DNA of 64,000 bases, from contig JAODUO010000535.1 in the NCBI GenBank assembly GCA_025642075.2, positions 238,501 to 302,500 of the forward strand. The letters run 5' to 3'. Shown here piece by piece: positions 1 to 56,000 of the stretch. The notes below the pieces were generated by a model that was given only the letters and a program-made list of their open reading frames with translations, was not told the DNA's origin and did no database searches. Position 1 is the first letter of the stretch. Every line of letters starts with the position of its first letter. The position numbers and the translations under genes were made by a program. The stretch comes from Ridgeia piscesae. Taxonomy: Eukaryota > Annelida > Polychaeta > Sabellida > Siboglinidae.

Positions 1-502
1 ATACAATCTAGTGTATTTTCAGATTGCCGTCTTGTAATACAACTTCAACTTTGGCAAAACATGTCTCAACACATTACTTTTTATGTGTAGATGTATTGAA
101 GAACCACACCACAATAAAAACGTAAAATTTACAGTACCCTGCAAACAGCAGGGATTCCGTCCTTTATTCAAATGTTATATTTGACATAGCCTCTTGTGTC
201 TTATGCTTGCAATGCAGTGCCTATGAACGTAATGACTATTTATGGGAATGCCAGGCGAGCACACAATCATTGTAAGCGAGTAATTCATCAATTTTACTGT
301 TGATAGTTTATAACAAATGTTCAATAAAATATTACTTTCATCGACGATTCGTAAATATGACGCCTGATGTTATTTAAATTCTTCAAAAACATTCAGTGAA
401 ATTCAAGGACATTTGAGGGTACTCAAACGAAAAACTCAAGAACATTCAAGACATTCGACCATCTGTGCTGTGGAACTGTATGTGATGTGATGTTAGTCTC
501 AC

Positions 503-799
503 CTGGTGATGGTTCCCTCAGTTCTGGAAACCCTGATCCTCCGCTGTCGCGGCGTGGTCGACCCCCGCCCCGACCCTCAAAACCTCCACCTCCACCTCCA
601 CCTCCACCCCCACGGCTGAATCCATCTGACCGGTCGTCGCGATCAAAGCCGCCTCTGAAATTCTCTCGGCCACCACCACCACCACCACCACCACCACCGA
701 AGCCACCATCGTGACCCCCGCCGAAGCCACCATCGCGAGAGTAGCCGCCACCACTGCCCCCAAAGCCGCCACCACCGAAGTCACCCCCTCGGCCGCGAC
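503..799 (-). CDS. EIF4H: EIF4H exon 6: RGG/polyglycine C-terminal region
   Basis: Acceptor TTGTTGCAG|GTCGCGGCC, donor ACCAG|GTGAGA. It encodes a Gly/Arg/Asp/Phe-rich disordered region with two runs of about ten glycines written largely as GGT/GGA codons, then PRRDSGGSGFPELREPSP. The opposite-strand polyproline frames are shadows. Confidence 0.9.
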
Positions 800-3700
800 C
801 TGCAACAATTGTACCACACTCAACACCAAGACACGACACGGTTGTATGGTTTCATGTGGCAATTGCGCTGGTATTGCAAAATATATCCCTTGGAGATACA
901 CGAGGTAGTCACAGTTCTGAACATGCAAACACTGGTGGGGTTGGTGTAATTACTCACAGGAGAATCAGGTATCTGTTATACACAATCATTGGGGATTATA
1001 ACCCGCCCAAATCAACTGTCGAATGCATGCAATCATTAAGTTTTATATTATAGGATCATCACTGAATCAGTTGTTACATGTAATCACAGGAATAATTACC
1101 CACAGGATCATCACTGAATCAGTTGTTTGTTGCATGCAATCACTGGGGAATAATTACCCACAGGATCATCACTGAATCAGTTGTTTGTTACATGCAATCA
1201 CTGGGTAATAATTACCCACAGGATCATCACTGAATCAGTTGTTTGTTACATGCAATCACTGGGGAATAATTACCCACAGGATCATCACTGAATCAGTTTT
1301 TTGTTACATGCAATCACTGGGGAATAATTACCCACAGGATCATCACTGAATCAGTTGTTTGTTACATGCAATCTCTGGGGAATAATTACCCACAGGATCA
1401 TCACTGAATCAGTTGTTTGTTACATGCAATCACTGGGGAATAATTACCCACAGGATCATCACTGAATCAGTTTTTTGTTACATGCAATCACTGGGGAATA
1501 ATTACCCACAGGATCATCACTGAATCAGTTGTTTGTTACATGCAATCACTGGGGAATAATTACCCACAGGATCATCACTGAATCAGTTGTTTGTTACATG
1601 CAATCACTGGGGAATAATTACCCACAGGATCATCACTGAATCAGTTTTTTGTTACATGCAATCACTGGGGAATAATTACCCACAGGATCATCACTGAATC
1701 AGTTGTTTGTTACATGCAATCACTGGGGAATAATTACCCACAGGATCATCACTAAATCAGTGTTCTCTGCTACACCTTGCTATGTACTAGTTGAATGATT
1801 TATTTACAATTTCAACATTTATGGGTGCCACACCCATGAAATTACGTCTTTGTCATGACATCATCCCAATGATATATACAGGTTACTCACCCCCAAAATC
1901 ACCCCTGCCACGTCCGCCTCGAGTATTTCGGTCTCTGCGCCCCTCTGCAACGTCCACTCTGATTGTTCTGTCTTCTAGCAACTGTAAGGTGAATAAACAG
2001 TCACTAAGGGTGTTATGTGTATATCACTAACAAGATCAACAGTCATAATCTAGTATCTACGCATCACTGGTGAAATCACAGAATCATATAAACGCAACAC
2101 TAAAATGGAATTTGTCAATTCAAAAGAACTTACTTTCCAGCTAGTCATTCTGCAGTGACTTATAACTTATATATTCAAAATTATAGTCTGTAGTATTGTA
2201 GTTAAATTTGCTTGTTTGTATTATGTTTTATTGTTGCTAACAATGTTCCGAGTACAATGTTCTGGATATAAACTTTCATTCATTCATATAAAAGATATTC
2301 CTTCTTCCTCAGAATGCCTAGCTAATAATGTAATATATAATAAAGTCAACTGTATCTTTTCCTAGTTTACACAAATCAAAGTCCTTGTTTTCATATCATC
2401 ATGGACAACTCAGTTCCACTACATGCATGGGACATCCATCATGTGACAAGTTTTTATATAAAATTTAGTTCAGCAAATCCACAAATCTAGATAACGTGAT
2501 CATAGATGACTACACAAAATGGTTGAATTAACTTGTCTGTACATTACATGTGACAACTTACAGCGCCATCCAGTGTCAACGCCTCCTCCAGGGAACTTAG
2601 GTTACCAAACTCAACATATGCAAAACCTAGAGAGAAAAAGAAGACATGATTTATGCACGTAAAAAGGGCCGTCTAATCGTGTGGTTGATACTAAACATGT
2701 TTTATGTACTAATGCGTCACCGTCTTTGATACGAATGGGTCACCGTCTTTGATACCAATGCGTCACCGTCTTTGATACCAATGCATCACCGTCTCTGATA
2801 CCAATGCGTCACCGTCTTTGACACCAATGCATCACCGTCTTTGATACCAATGCGTCACCGTCTCTGATACCAATGCGTCACCATCTCTGATACCAATGCG
2901 TCACCGTCTTTGATACCAAGGCATCACCGTCTTTGATACCAAGGCATCACCGTCTTTGATACCAATGCGTCACCGTCTTTGATACCAATGCGTCACCGTC
3001 TTTGATACCAATGCGTCACCGTCTTTGATACCAATGCGTCACCGTCTTTGATACCAATGCGTCACCGTCTCTGATACCAATGCGTCACCATCTCTGATAC
3101 CAATGCGTCACCGTCTCTGATACCAATGCGTCACCATCTCTGATACCAATGCATCACCGCCTTTGATACCAATGCGTCACCGTCTCTGATACCAATGCGT
3201 CACCGTCTCTGATACCAATGCGTCACCATCTCTGATACCAATGCGTCACCATCTCTGATACCAATGCGTCACCGTCTTTGATACCAATGCATCACCGTCT
3301 TTGATACCAATGCGTCACCGTCTTTGATACCAATGCGTCACCGTCTTTGATACCAATGCATCACCGTCTTTGATACCAATGCGTCACCGTCTTTGATACC
3401 AATGCGTCACCGTCTTTGATACCAATGCGTCACCGTCTTTGATACCAAGGCGTCACCGTCTTTGATACCAACGCGTCACCGTCTTTGATACCAATGCGTC
3501 ACCGTCTTTGATACCAATGCGTCACCGTCTTTGATACCAAGGCATCACCGTCTTTGATACCAACGCGTCACCGTCTTTGATACCAAGGCGTCACCGTCTT
3601 TGATACCAAGGCGTCACCGTCTTTGATACCAATGCGTCACCGTATTTGATACCAAGGCGTCACCGTCTTTGATACCAACGCGTCACCGTCTTTGATAATA

Positions 3701-6700
3701 ACACGCCACCGTCTTTGATACTAACCAGTCACCGTCTTTGATACTAATGCATGTCTTTGATATTAATGCGTCACTGTCTTTGATACTAATGCGTCACTGT
3801 CTTTGATACTAATGCGTCATTGTCTTTGACACTAATTACTAAACACGTTTTTTATTTAGCACTATATGTCGAATTCCTAACAAAAACTATGTCTATTTTC
3901 CACCTACAGTGCATATTATCCATTAATTATTGGTGTCTTATACCATTGGTAATACTTTACTAATAATGTCGGTTAGACATACATTTATTCCTCATAAGTA
4001 TGCATGTTTTACGTGACTGTTCTGAGCAGTGTAAATGGACCACTCATTAGTTGATTAAATTTGTTATGTAACTTGCAGAGTAAAGAGCTATTTCAGGTAA
4101 CTAGATAGTGTTTACAAACATTGCAAAATTTACAAAAACACTCACCCTTAAATCTGTCTGTTTCACGGTCTCTGACAAGTCGCACACTTTTAATCTAAAA
4201 TAATACAAAGACTTATTATCTTCAGGCCAACGGTGTATGATAAGGTAAAACAACTAAGTATCCATATATTTCCACGTCACCGCTGGAACAAAGTGGAAGT
4301 ATGCATTAGCTGAACACTTGTCTCTTCAAGCAGGTTCAAAGGTTAAACTTGAATATGTCGCAGCGTTTGGCAAATAACTCCCAGCCAGTCATGATTCTTT
4401 TTAATTAAATCTCTGTGTCTTGGTTTTTATATCTGGTGTCGTATCACTGTCAAAGGTAGATGCAGCCTTCAACGTTCTCAATCTATGTGCTGTTGACATG
4501 TACTCAGTAACTGGTGTGTTGTTTTCTAGCATCATTTTTTTCTTTGGCAAATTCTTTATCAGATCTTGATTTTCACTTTCGTCAGCTACATCCTGCAGTA
4601 ATTGATATAGTTCATCATTGTCAACAGTTTGGAAGCATACAAAAGGTATGGATGGGACGAATCTGGATTTTCACTTGAATATCCTCGACATTCCGAACAC
4701 AAATAGAATTGAATACTCAGCGGCTTTGAATTCAATTAGAATACTGAACACTCTCAAGAACTCTTGCCGGGATCTGCACGACGGCGTCATCTCATGGCCA
4801 TAAGTCCGAGCCGGAGTCGTCAGCATCACGACCACATGCATCGTCATCGATCTTTTTGTTTACTTTTTTGACCTTACCATGAAAACGACTTCTTAGAGCC
4901 ATCAAACTTCTCTTCACATACCTTATGTACAATTGTACATATACACACACTAGGTTACAAAATTAAATCATTTAAATTCCTATAAAGAATAATATTACCA
5001 AACAAATTTATGCAAAACTCAACATTATTTGCGGCAATAATTACTATAACATCGGTAATTTAGGTAACCCACATTTTATCACAGCATCACTATATATGAC
5101 CTTCACAGATTCTGGTTTTACCCTAGCCGTAGAGTAACCCAAACTAACCTTAGTGTTTTTAACTAATCCTAAACTTACCGTAAACCCTAAGCTTAAACCT
5201 AACGAGACAAAAGATTGTTTTGCGGTGGAGGACACAAAGTAAAATATCCCAGTGATATCCATTTATCTAGCTGTGAATTTTCGAAATTTTTAATATGAAT
5301 CGAATTTTGTCCCATCCTTAACAAAGAGTATGTTTTTTCTTTACCCTCAGAGTATACTCTAAAAACATTGACTGGTGTGACTAATATGTACCAACAATTG
5401 CAAGTAGGCTACAGTTTTTAAGCGTACGGAAACCTATGACCCCCAACCTTCGGAAAATGTTGATAATTATGAACTTTGCCTTGCCACTGCCTTGCATTTT
5501 AATTAGTAATTGTCACTATTAAAATGGTCCCTGATCACTGGCAACTGAGCTTGTCAGTCAACACAACTTGATACTTACGTCCATGCTGTCAAAGATTTTC
5601 TGTACATCCCCTTGCACAACGCCATTTGGCAAATTTCCAACGTAGGCTGTGAATGGTGCTTCGGTGGGAAGGGGGCGATGGCCCTGACTCCGCCCACCAC
5701 CACCTCCATAGCCACCACCACCCCCATAGCCACCACCACCACCATAATCACGACCACCGCCGCCACCGCCGCCACCACCATAGTCTCTGCGGCCACCACC
5801 GAAACTGCAACGAAAAAACACAATCAAGGATTAACGATCAATCAACGACTAACACTGGAGCTGAATAAACATTACTAGAAAAACTAGGTCAAGTATTATT
5901 AGAGAAATATGTTGACAACTGAATTTCTATTCGATTGCATAACTCTGCTTCTAATAAAGCTATAAAAATCCCACAGGTGGCAAATGTATAACATGTCATA
6001 GCCTATAATCAGTAATTTTAATCCCTCTAATCTCCAGAAACTCCTACATTGGGCTGTGAAAATAACTAACGGGACCATAACCACTGACCATAGTACTGTA
6101 TTTAGGGTTATGTGAAAATGTATCAAGACACTGCACTCTTTTATTTTGATAGAATTTTAATCATCTCATCAATGCTATCCAGTGTTGACATGCTAAATTG
6201 CTAACATTGTAGCAAAGGAATTTAAGGATGATACACGTTAGCGAAATATATTGGAAAATGTCGCCAGAAAAAAGGCTAGAAGTTTTTTAATTAAGGAGCG
6301 TGAATTATGACTAAATAGCTTTAGACATATTATTAGGTTAAAAAAGACAGCATTTCACGAGTGTATAACTACTTTGTATATCTATCGTCATATCATACAT
6401 AGCCTGGTACTGGGCACATTAATTAGATTGAACATTCCCCGACACAGGGGCAGCACAAAAAGAAAGAAATAACAGTATGTTCAGTGATTAAAAAAAACCA
6501 CTAGATTGCTTTGGCTAAGAATTGCTTGCCTTGCTTATAAAACGTATATAAAGTTGGGCCTATTCAAAATAAGACAAATTCACAAATATCACCATTACCC
6601 ATTGTCGGACCCCAAAGTGTAGCACTTTTTCTCTTCAGACAGACCCCGGATTATCACTTTTTCACAATTTACCGGCCAAGTTAAACGGAACATCTGACAA

Positions 6701-7063
6701 AGCACGTGTAGTGCGTGCTTCGTACTAATGGTGGACGTCAATAAATTGTGCAATCAAACTAAAGAACGGGTTTGAATTTAGGCCGATCGGGGCTGAATTG
6801 CCAGCACATGTTATGGCCAAAAAGTGCGTTTGTCCGGCTGCTAACAGCTTGTCGAAAAACTCGTTTTGTCAAAGGCATTCTGGGAATGAGACGGCCGCAT
6901 TTCTCAGAAAACCATCACATTTTTAAGCGGCTAGACTTTATGTGGTCTACTACGTATACTGGTTATCACGATTACACGATTTCTCTGCCAATATGTATAC
7001 TTACTTCCCAAAATTACCACTACCAAAACCCCCTCCAAACTCATCCCGGGAGAAATCCGCCAT
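503..7063 (-). CDS. EIF4H: Eukaryotic translation initiation factor 4H (eIF4H), 3' end outside window
   Basis: RRM protein that in known animals stimulates the eIF4A helicase during cap-dependent initiation in the cytoplasm. Six coding exons join in frame (high to low coordinates): 7063-7005, 5804-5579, 4194-4146, 2626-2562, 1981-1891, 799-503, all GT-AG, giving 262 codons plus 1 nt. Residues 1-70 are Gly-rich (starts MADFSRDEFGGGFG). The RRM follows: RNP2 AYVGNLP at about 73-79, VRLVRDRETD, RNP1 KGFAYVEF at 111-118, then RTIRVDVAEGRR near 138-150. Residues 164-262 are RGG/polyglycine, ending FPELREPSP, which matches the FREP motif where vertebrate eIF4H begins its C-terminal segment. The last exon (RPRLQLKPRT-like in the family) is not seen in 1-502, so it lies to the left. 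The start at 7063 is chosen because it gives the family N-terminus (MADF) and splices in phase. Divergent neighbour of MYBBP1A. Confidence 0.93.
1053..1760. repeat. 58-bp minisatellite in EIF4H intron 5, about 12 copies
   Basis: Unit begins GGATCATCACTGAATCAG, continues through TTACATGCAATCACTGGGG and ends AATAATTACCCACA. Copies differ by only a few bases (for example TTGTTTG versus TTTTTTG). The intron is 800-1890, so the array fills about two thirds of it. No splice junction is included in the unit. Confidence 0.95.
2708..3836. repeat. 23-bp minisatellite in EIF4H intron 3, about 49 copies
   Basis: Unit is GATACCAATGCGTCACCGTC plus TTT. Variants are ATGCATCACC, AAGGCGTCACC and CATCTCTGATACC; copies decay at the right end (after about 3690). 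It lies in the intron 2627-4145, starting about 80 bp from the exon 4 acceptor. Confidence 0.95.
3837..4145. other. EIF4H intron 3, unique AT-rich part
   Basis: Between the 23-bp array and exon 3 I see no open frame, RNA gene or repeat. Confidence 0.6.
5118..5212. repeat. Degenerate telomere-like/CCTAAA-rich segment in EIF4H intron 2
   Basis: Contains irregular repeats such as CCCTAGCC, AACCCAAACTAACC, AATCCTAAAC, AAACCCTAAGC and AAACCTAACG. These resemble eroded AACCCTAA-type arrays. Low copy and degenerate; it could be chance or the tail of a transposon. Confidence 0.4.
5579..5804 (-). CDS. EIF4H: EIF4H exon 2: polyglycine expansion plus RRM RNP2
   Basis: The exon starts after a TTTTTTCGTTGCAG acceptor and ends at GAC|GTAAGT. 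It encodes a Gly/Tyr/Arg low-complexity stretch (GGN codons, RDYGGGG units) followed by RSQGHRPLPTEAPFTAYVG, the conserved entry into the eIF4H RRM. The glycine run is longer than in vertebrate eIF4H. Open frames on the other strand here are side effects of the GGN/NCC repeat and are not genes. Confidence 0.9.
5805..7004. other. EIF4H intron 1
   Basis: 1.2 kb intron with donor AA|GTAAGTATAC and acceptor TTTTTTCGTTGCAG. I see no RNA gene or mobile element in it. Open frames across 6772-7074 are not supported as genes. Confidence 0.7.
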
Positions 7064-7146
7064 GTTTGCGATAATACGTCGTTTCTTTGCGCACGCGTAA
7101 ACGTCGAACGACACCTGGCGGGTGAAAGTTAGCGACACATACGCAC
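7064..7146. promoter_or_regulatory. Compact bidirectional promoter / shared 5' UTR between EIF4H and MYBBP1A
   Basis: The minus-strand EIF4H ATG ends at 7063 and the plus-strand MYBBP1A ATG begins at 7147, leaving 83 bp. The segment is CpG-richer than its surroundings (GCGCACGCG, AACGTCGAACGAC, GGCGGG) and has no TATA box. Transcription starts must lie inside this interval or inside the neighbouring gene, so the 5' UTRs are very short or overlap. Shared promoter activity is inferred from geometry. Confidence 0.7.
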
Positions 7147-50686
<43,540 letters not shown>

Positions 50687-53076
50687 AATGGGCGTATAGT
50701 CGAGGCTTACATAAGTGATTTTTGACTTTCCATGCATAAACACAGTGCATTCATGATGCAATATTGCGCAGTATCAGAGAACCATATCTATATTTGTGAC
50801 ACAGAAATTGGAGAAAAGAATGTTGTATATCAATAAATCTAACACATCCCTTCATCAACTTGTCAAATTTTTAATTTACTTAGTTTGAGACCGGTATACA
50901 CTATAAATGTTTTGTTTTAGTTGGGCCCAAACTACATATTTGACCCTGAAGTCGAGGTGTACCCTTAGGACTGGCCTGAGAAAACTAAAAAAATATAAAG
51001 TGTGAATCAACATTTTAATTCCAACACTTAATAACAATAATTGCCATGGCATAGCCAAATGTGTCCCAGTCAAACAGGGTGATGGACTCTGTTTCTCAAC
51101 ACGGATACTCATAATTCTTGCAACAATGCTTATCATGCTGTTTTATAATATAGACGTAGTAATTATATACTATCATAGTAGAGTCCACTTAAAGTCATGG
51201 GTAAGGACACAAATTATTGCATTATACAGATTGGTGGAATCATTTATGAAGCCTATTTTAATACAGATTTTGTCCCGGCGTTTATATTGAATTCTACGGC
51301 ATGTTTCATCAAACAAAATTCCCCCCAAAATCGTGTTGCATGAAGTGATACGTGAATATAATGTAGCCCTACATATGTAAAATGGTAATGTACATAAATA
51401 CAGAGTATATGTATAACTGTAGTTAATATATAATTCTAGCCATTGTCTGTAATGCAATATACACATATAATGTAGAATTAACAATACACTGTAGTTTGAT
51501 TGACATGAGTTTATTTAAAATAGCAGTATATAATATCTGCTGTACAAGACTTACAATCGAAGTTGTTAAAATACATAACTGCAGTTGGTGTTATTAAAAT
51601 ACAACTACAGTCCGTAATATATAGTTAAGATATATAATGGTTACAGTGCTTTTTATACATTGCATTTTATGCTGGAGAAGAACCACACAAAATGACCTCT
51701 GAGAAATTACCACCTCAGAAGTGACCACTCCATAAGATGTCACTGGGTTTTACATTTTTTAGGTTATCCTTTTTTTTTACAATTTTCCACTAAATCAACA
51801 TGCCTCACATACAAACAATACACTGTACATAACTTTTCTCAACCTGGTATAACATTTTCACATGCAATTTTATGTCGCATGTAATGATGAAATTATGTAT
51901 AATTTTGAGATGGTTAATGACAAAAATTATATACACACACCATATGTTTATGTTTCTGCTGGCTGAACCTGGTGGCCAGTAGTTCCACAAAGGCAAAATT
52001 TATTTATGAATAGCATTAGATGCTAAAGTTATATTATATATATATATATATATATGATAGCTAGTTTGATCAAACAAGTAACTATTTTTCATAAAAACAG
52101 CTAAAAAGGTAGAATGCAACTTTCAATCAATTCTATGAAGTGACGACATCATAGTCTGGTCAGTGATAAGTACAAAATGAACATAGTTCGTGTAAAAAAA
52201 TAACCTCAGATAAGGCTGACGTTTTGGCAAAGTGATACCTACTGAGTGCAGTTCTATAAAACATTAAAAAAACATACTTATAATAACACTGAATTCATTT
52301 GTAGATTATGCAGTCATACAATACACATGTACATGGTTGCCAAAACTGCACGTGTGTATATATGACCTGCTTCTCTAATCAGGCCACCTCTTTAATCAGG
52401 TCATTTAATGTAATCACTTTAGAAGGGGTTGATTGTGTTTGTGGTGCCCCTGGTAAGTTTTCAATGGAGACATCACTGACATAATTTCTATCAGCTGTAT
52501 AATGTAGGATATTGGGACAAAATGTGACATATCTTAGTTTTTAAGTCACTTTTGTGTTCCACTTTCAAAGTTAAAATACAAATTTGTAAAATGCATTGGT
52601 GTGTATGAACACCCCAAAATATTACCAAATGGCAGCAAATTTTGAAATATTTGTTGCAACATGTGATGTTAGCTGTTTTTGTTATAAAAATGCGGTATAT
52701 TCTGTCAGGATAGGCTGAAAATCCTTACTTTCTCAATTTGCTCACTTGTTACTGGATTTTGCTCACGTGGGTGAAATGTAACATTTTGAAGAAAAAAGAT
52801 TTCCTTTTTCAAATCCTTTACTGTGGATTTATCAGGTTGTAAATATATTAAAAGATTCCTAACTGAACGTGTGTATAAAAACAAATATGGTGTATTTGTT
52901 TGGGCAAAATAAAAAATGGTGTTTTTGTCATGAAACGATTCATATGGTTCTTAATGTTAGCATGAACATAAAGGTATGTTGCACAAACAGGTTGTATCAT
53001 GTTACGACACTAGATACATACATGCCACCAATCAACAGTAACACGTGAGCAAACACAGAACGTAAGACCACCTGCC
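50687..53076. other. Convergent intergenic spacer between MYBBP1A and MSRA
   Basis: AT-rich 2.4 kb containing both 3' UTRs, a short (TA)n at 52035-52054, and no supported gene. Confidence 0.7.
50832..50837 (+). terminator. Candidate poly(A) signal of MYBBP1A
   Basis: AATAAA 146 bp after the MYBBP1A stop codon and the first canonical signal downstream. Position fits a short 3' UTR. Confidence 0.6.
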
Positions 53077-56000
53077 TCATTTTTCCCTTTTCAACCCCGC
53101 CCTTTTAGAGTCTTGGTTTTTGTCATCTTGCTTTCTGGACCTTTCTTTGCCAGCTGCATGGTTGCCAGGTGCATGGTTGTCGACTGCACGATTGACAGCT
53201 GCATGGTTGTCGACTGCACGATTGACAGCTGCATGGTTGCCAGCTGCAGGGTTGTCGACTGCACGATTGACAGCTGCATGGTTGTCGACTGCACGATTGA
53301 CAGCTGCATGGTTGTCGACTGCACGATTGACAGCTGCATGGTTGTCGACTGCACGATTGACAGCTGCATGGTTGCCAGGTGCATGGTTGTCAACTGCACG
53401 GTTGCCAGGTGCATGGTTGTCGACTGCACGATTGACAGCTGCACAGTTGCCAGGTGCATGGTTGTCGACTGCACGATTGACAGCTGCACGGTTGCCAGGT
53501 GCATGGTTGTCGACTGCACGATTGACAGCTGCACGGTTGCCAGGTGCATGGTTGTCGACTGCACGATTGACAGCGGCATGGTTGTCGACTGCACGTTTGC
53601 CAGCTGCAGGGTTGTCGACTGCACGATTGACAGCTGCTTGGTTGTCGACTGCACGGTTGCCAGCTGCTTGGTTGTCGACTGCACGGTTGCCAGCTGCTTG
53701 GTTGTCGACTGCACGGTTGCCAGCTGCTTGGTTTTTGCCGTCGTCCGTGGTGCCGTCGCCGGACAGCTGTGTTTTTAGTGATGTGCCTTCCAGCGTGGGA
53801 GTCTTGAGTAGCCGTAGGGTGCAGGGAATGCCTGTGCCTCCATCCCCGCAATACCCCCCCGCGTTCTTATGCAGGTACTGCTGGTGATAATCCTCAGCGT
53901 AGTAAAATTCGCCAGCAGGTAATATCTCCGTCGTAATCGGCTTGTAGTTGCATTCTGTCAGCTGCTCGCCATACAACTCCTTTGACTGCTCTGCGAGAGA
54001 TTTCTGTAGCGGCGTGTAGTAGTAGACGCCCGATCTGTAGCGGGTGCCGCGGTCGTTGCCCTGCGCCATTCCCATGGTTGGGTCGTGGTTTTGCCAGAAG
54101 CAAGTCAGCAGGTCAACGTAGTTCACCACGTCAGGGTAATACACGATGCGCACCACTTCCGCATGGCCGGTTTTCTCCGAGCACACTTCCCGGTACATGG
54201 GATTCGGTGTGTATCCCATTGCATAACCCACCTGACGAGAACATAATGACAACAGTTTCAGGTGACAGGTAGGAACTAAGAAGGTTACGCGTAAGAAACG
54301 TTATTTAAGTCGCCACAGGTGGACACAGAAATCTCAGTTACCCAGGCTCCATGAGATGGCAGCACTTTAGCCTCTGCCTCGCATCTGCCTGGGGAATTAA
54401 AGCTCTGCCAATGTTGCCACCAGGACGGTTGATCAGAGAATAGGGTAGAGACGCTGATTGGCACTCAGGCGAAGTATGAAATAAATACTAAAATAAGGAT
54501 ATAATTTATTATAAGATAATACCACAGTATTAAAATCATTCAACATGAAACTTATATTCATAAAAAAATAAACAGAAGTACAAATTTGCTGTTGTTTATG
54601 AAGCATGATTAGCCTCAATTACCCAGGCTCCACAAGGTAGCAGCACCTTTTAGCCCCTCACACGGATAACATTCAAAAGCCAACTAAGTCACCAGACAAT
54701 CTTCTCGACAAAATTACGCAGCCGAGCGAGAGCAGGTTAAAAAAAAGTCTAACTTAAACCATGACTGTTTCAAGGTATGTAACCTCCCCTATGGATGACA
54801 CACGAAGCTTGGAACAACTAGAAAACATGTGTAATGCTGCTAATAACTGTTCCAAGCAATTGAATCTGTCAAATGAACACCACGTACTGCCGACAGTCAC
54901 TGGGGACCACAGAAGTGCAAGAACTACATAGATACAGTGGCAAAAATTAAAACGATGCATTCATTGATGTTCAATACCAGACAAAATGATCTTTGTGTTG
55001 GTGGTGCAGAGGCGGTTTTGTCTGGCTTGTTGTGCTTAGGACCAATACGGCTGTGTCATAGAAATAATGTCCTCGGCAAAATTGTTGTGCAGTGGCAAAT
55101 GTGTAAAATTATGATAACATGGGATACAGGCGCCCCGATACAAGTCAAAATAGTGACAGATAAAAACAGCAACAAACCGAAACAACAACAAACCAAACCA
55201 TAATATACATCAAATTACTATAATGTGTTTTGTCAACACTTGTTATAAATACATGTTGCTTTTTGACCAATGGTTGCTTTTGGTTGTGGCTTTCCGTTTC
55301 TTCTGGATTTATCCGGGCTCACTAGTTGTGGATTGAGTGACAGAACAGTGATTTTTGTAAAACAATCAGTCTGTATCAAGATAACAGCAGGACTTACCTG
55401 TGTTGAATATACACCTTGCATGTCCCAGAACAGTTTCTCAGCACCCCAGAAGCATCCCATACCTTCAACAAATGCAGTGTTGATGACAATTTGGTACATA
55501 ACTTGGTGGGCTACAATCATGTTACTCTACTGGATAGAATGTCCTTATGTATGCTCATAAACCTCAGGAAGAAAATTGCTGATGTTTAATTCGCATACAT
55601 AAAGCCAGGAGACACTGACATTTATTGTCCGTTGTAAAATAAGTGATTAATCTCATAGCACATATAAGCACCCATTCAAAATTAACTTGATGTATAAGTG
55701 TGATAGGTCAATAACCTTTAGACATGCTACTATTAGATGGAGCCACATTGTTTTTTCAACTGGATCAGCCTAGCCATTCCAAGCCTCCAAGGTCAACATT
55801 GGTGATGGTTCAACACACTGAACAAATGTTTGGTACCTAGTGGAACAGAATGTCAGGAATGGCAAATATTGTATCTTAAAAAAATTATGTATATTTATGT
55901 GTAACCTTTAAAACTTACAACATAGCAATAATAGTGATTAAAACAATGGGTTACTCTTTGTCAGTTAGCTTGTCATGCAACTTTTTTACTGGAGGTTTTG

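Noticed and set aside
6772..7074. 100-codon plus-strand frame
   Set aside because: Overlaps EIF4H exon 1 and intron 1 in antisense and has no similarity to known proteins.
53113..53887. Plus-strand frames of 221 and 255 codons
   Set aside because: Antisense to the MSRA repeat tail; no start context, no conserved domain, explained by the 30-bp period.
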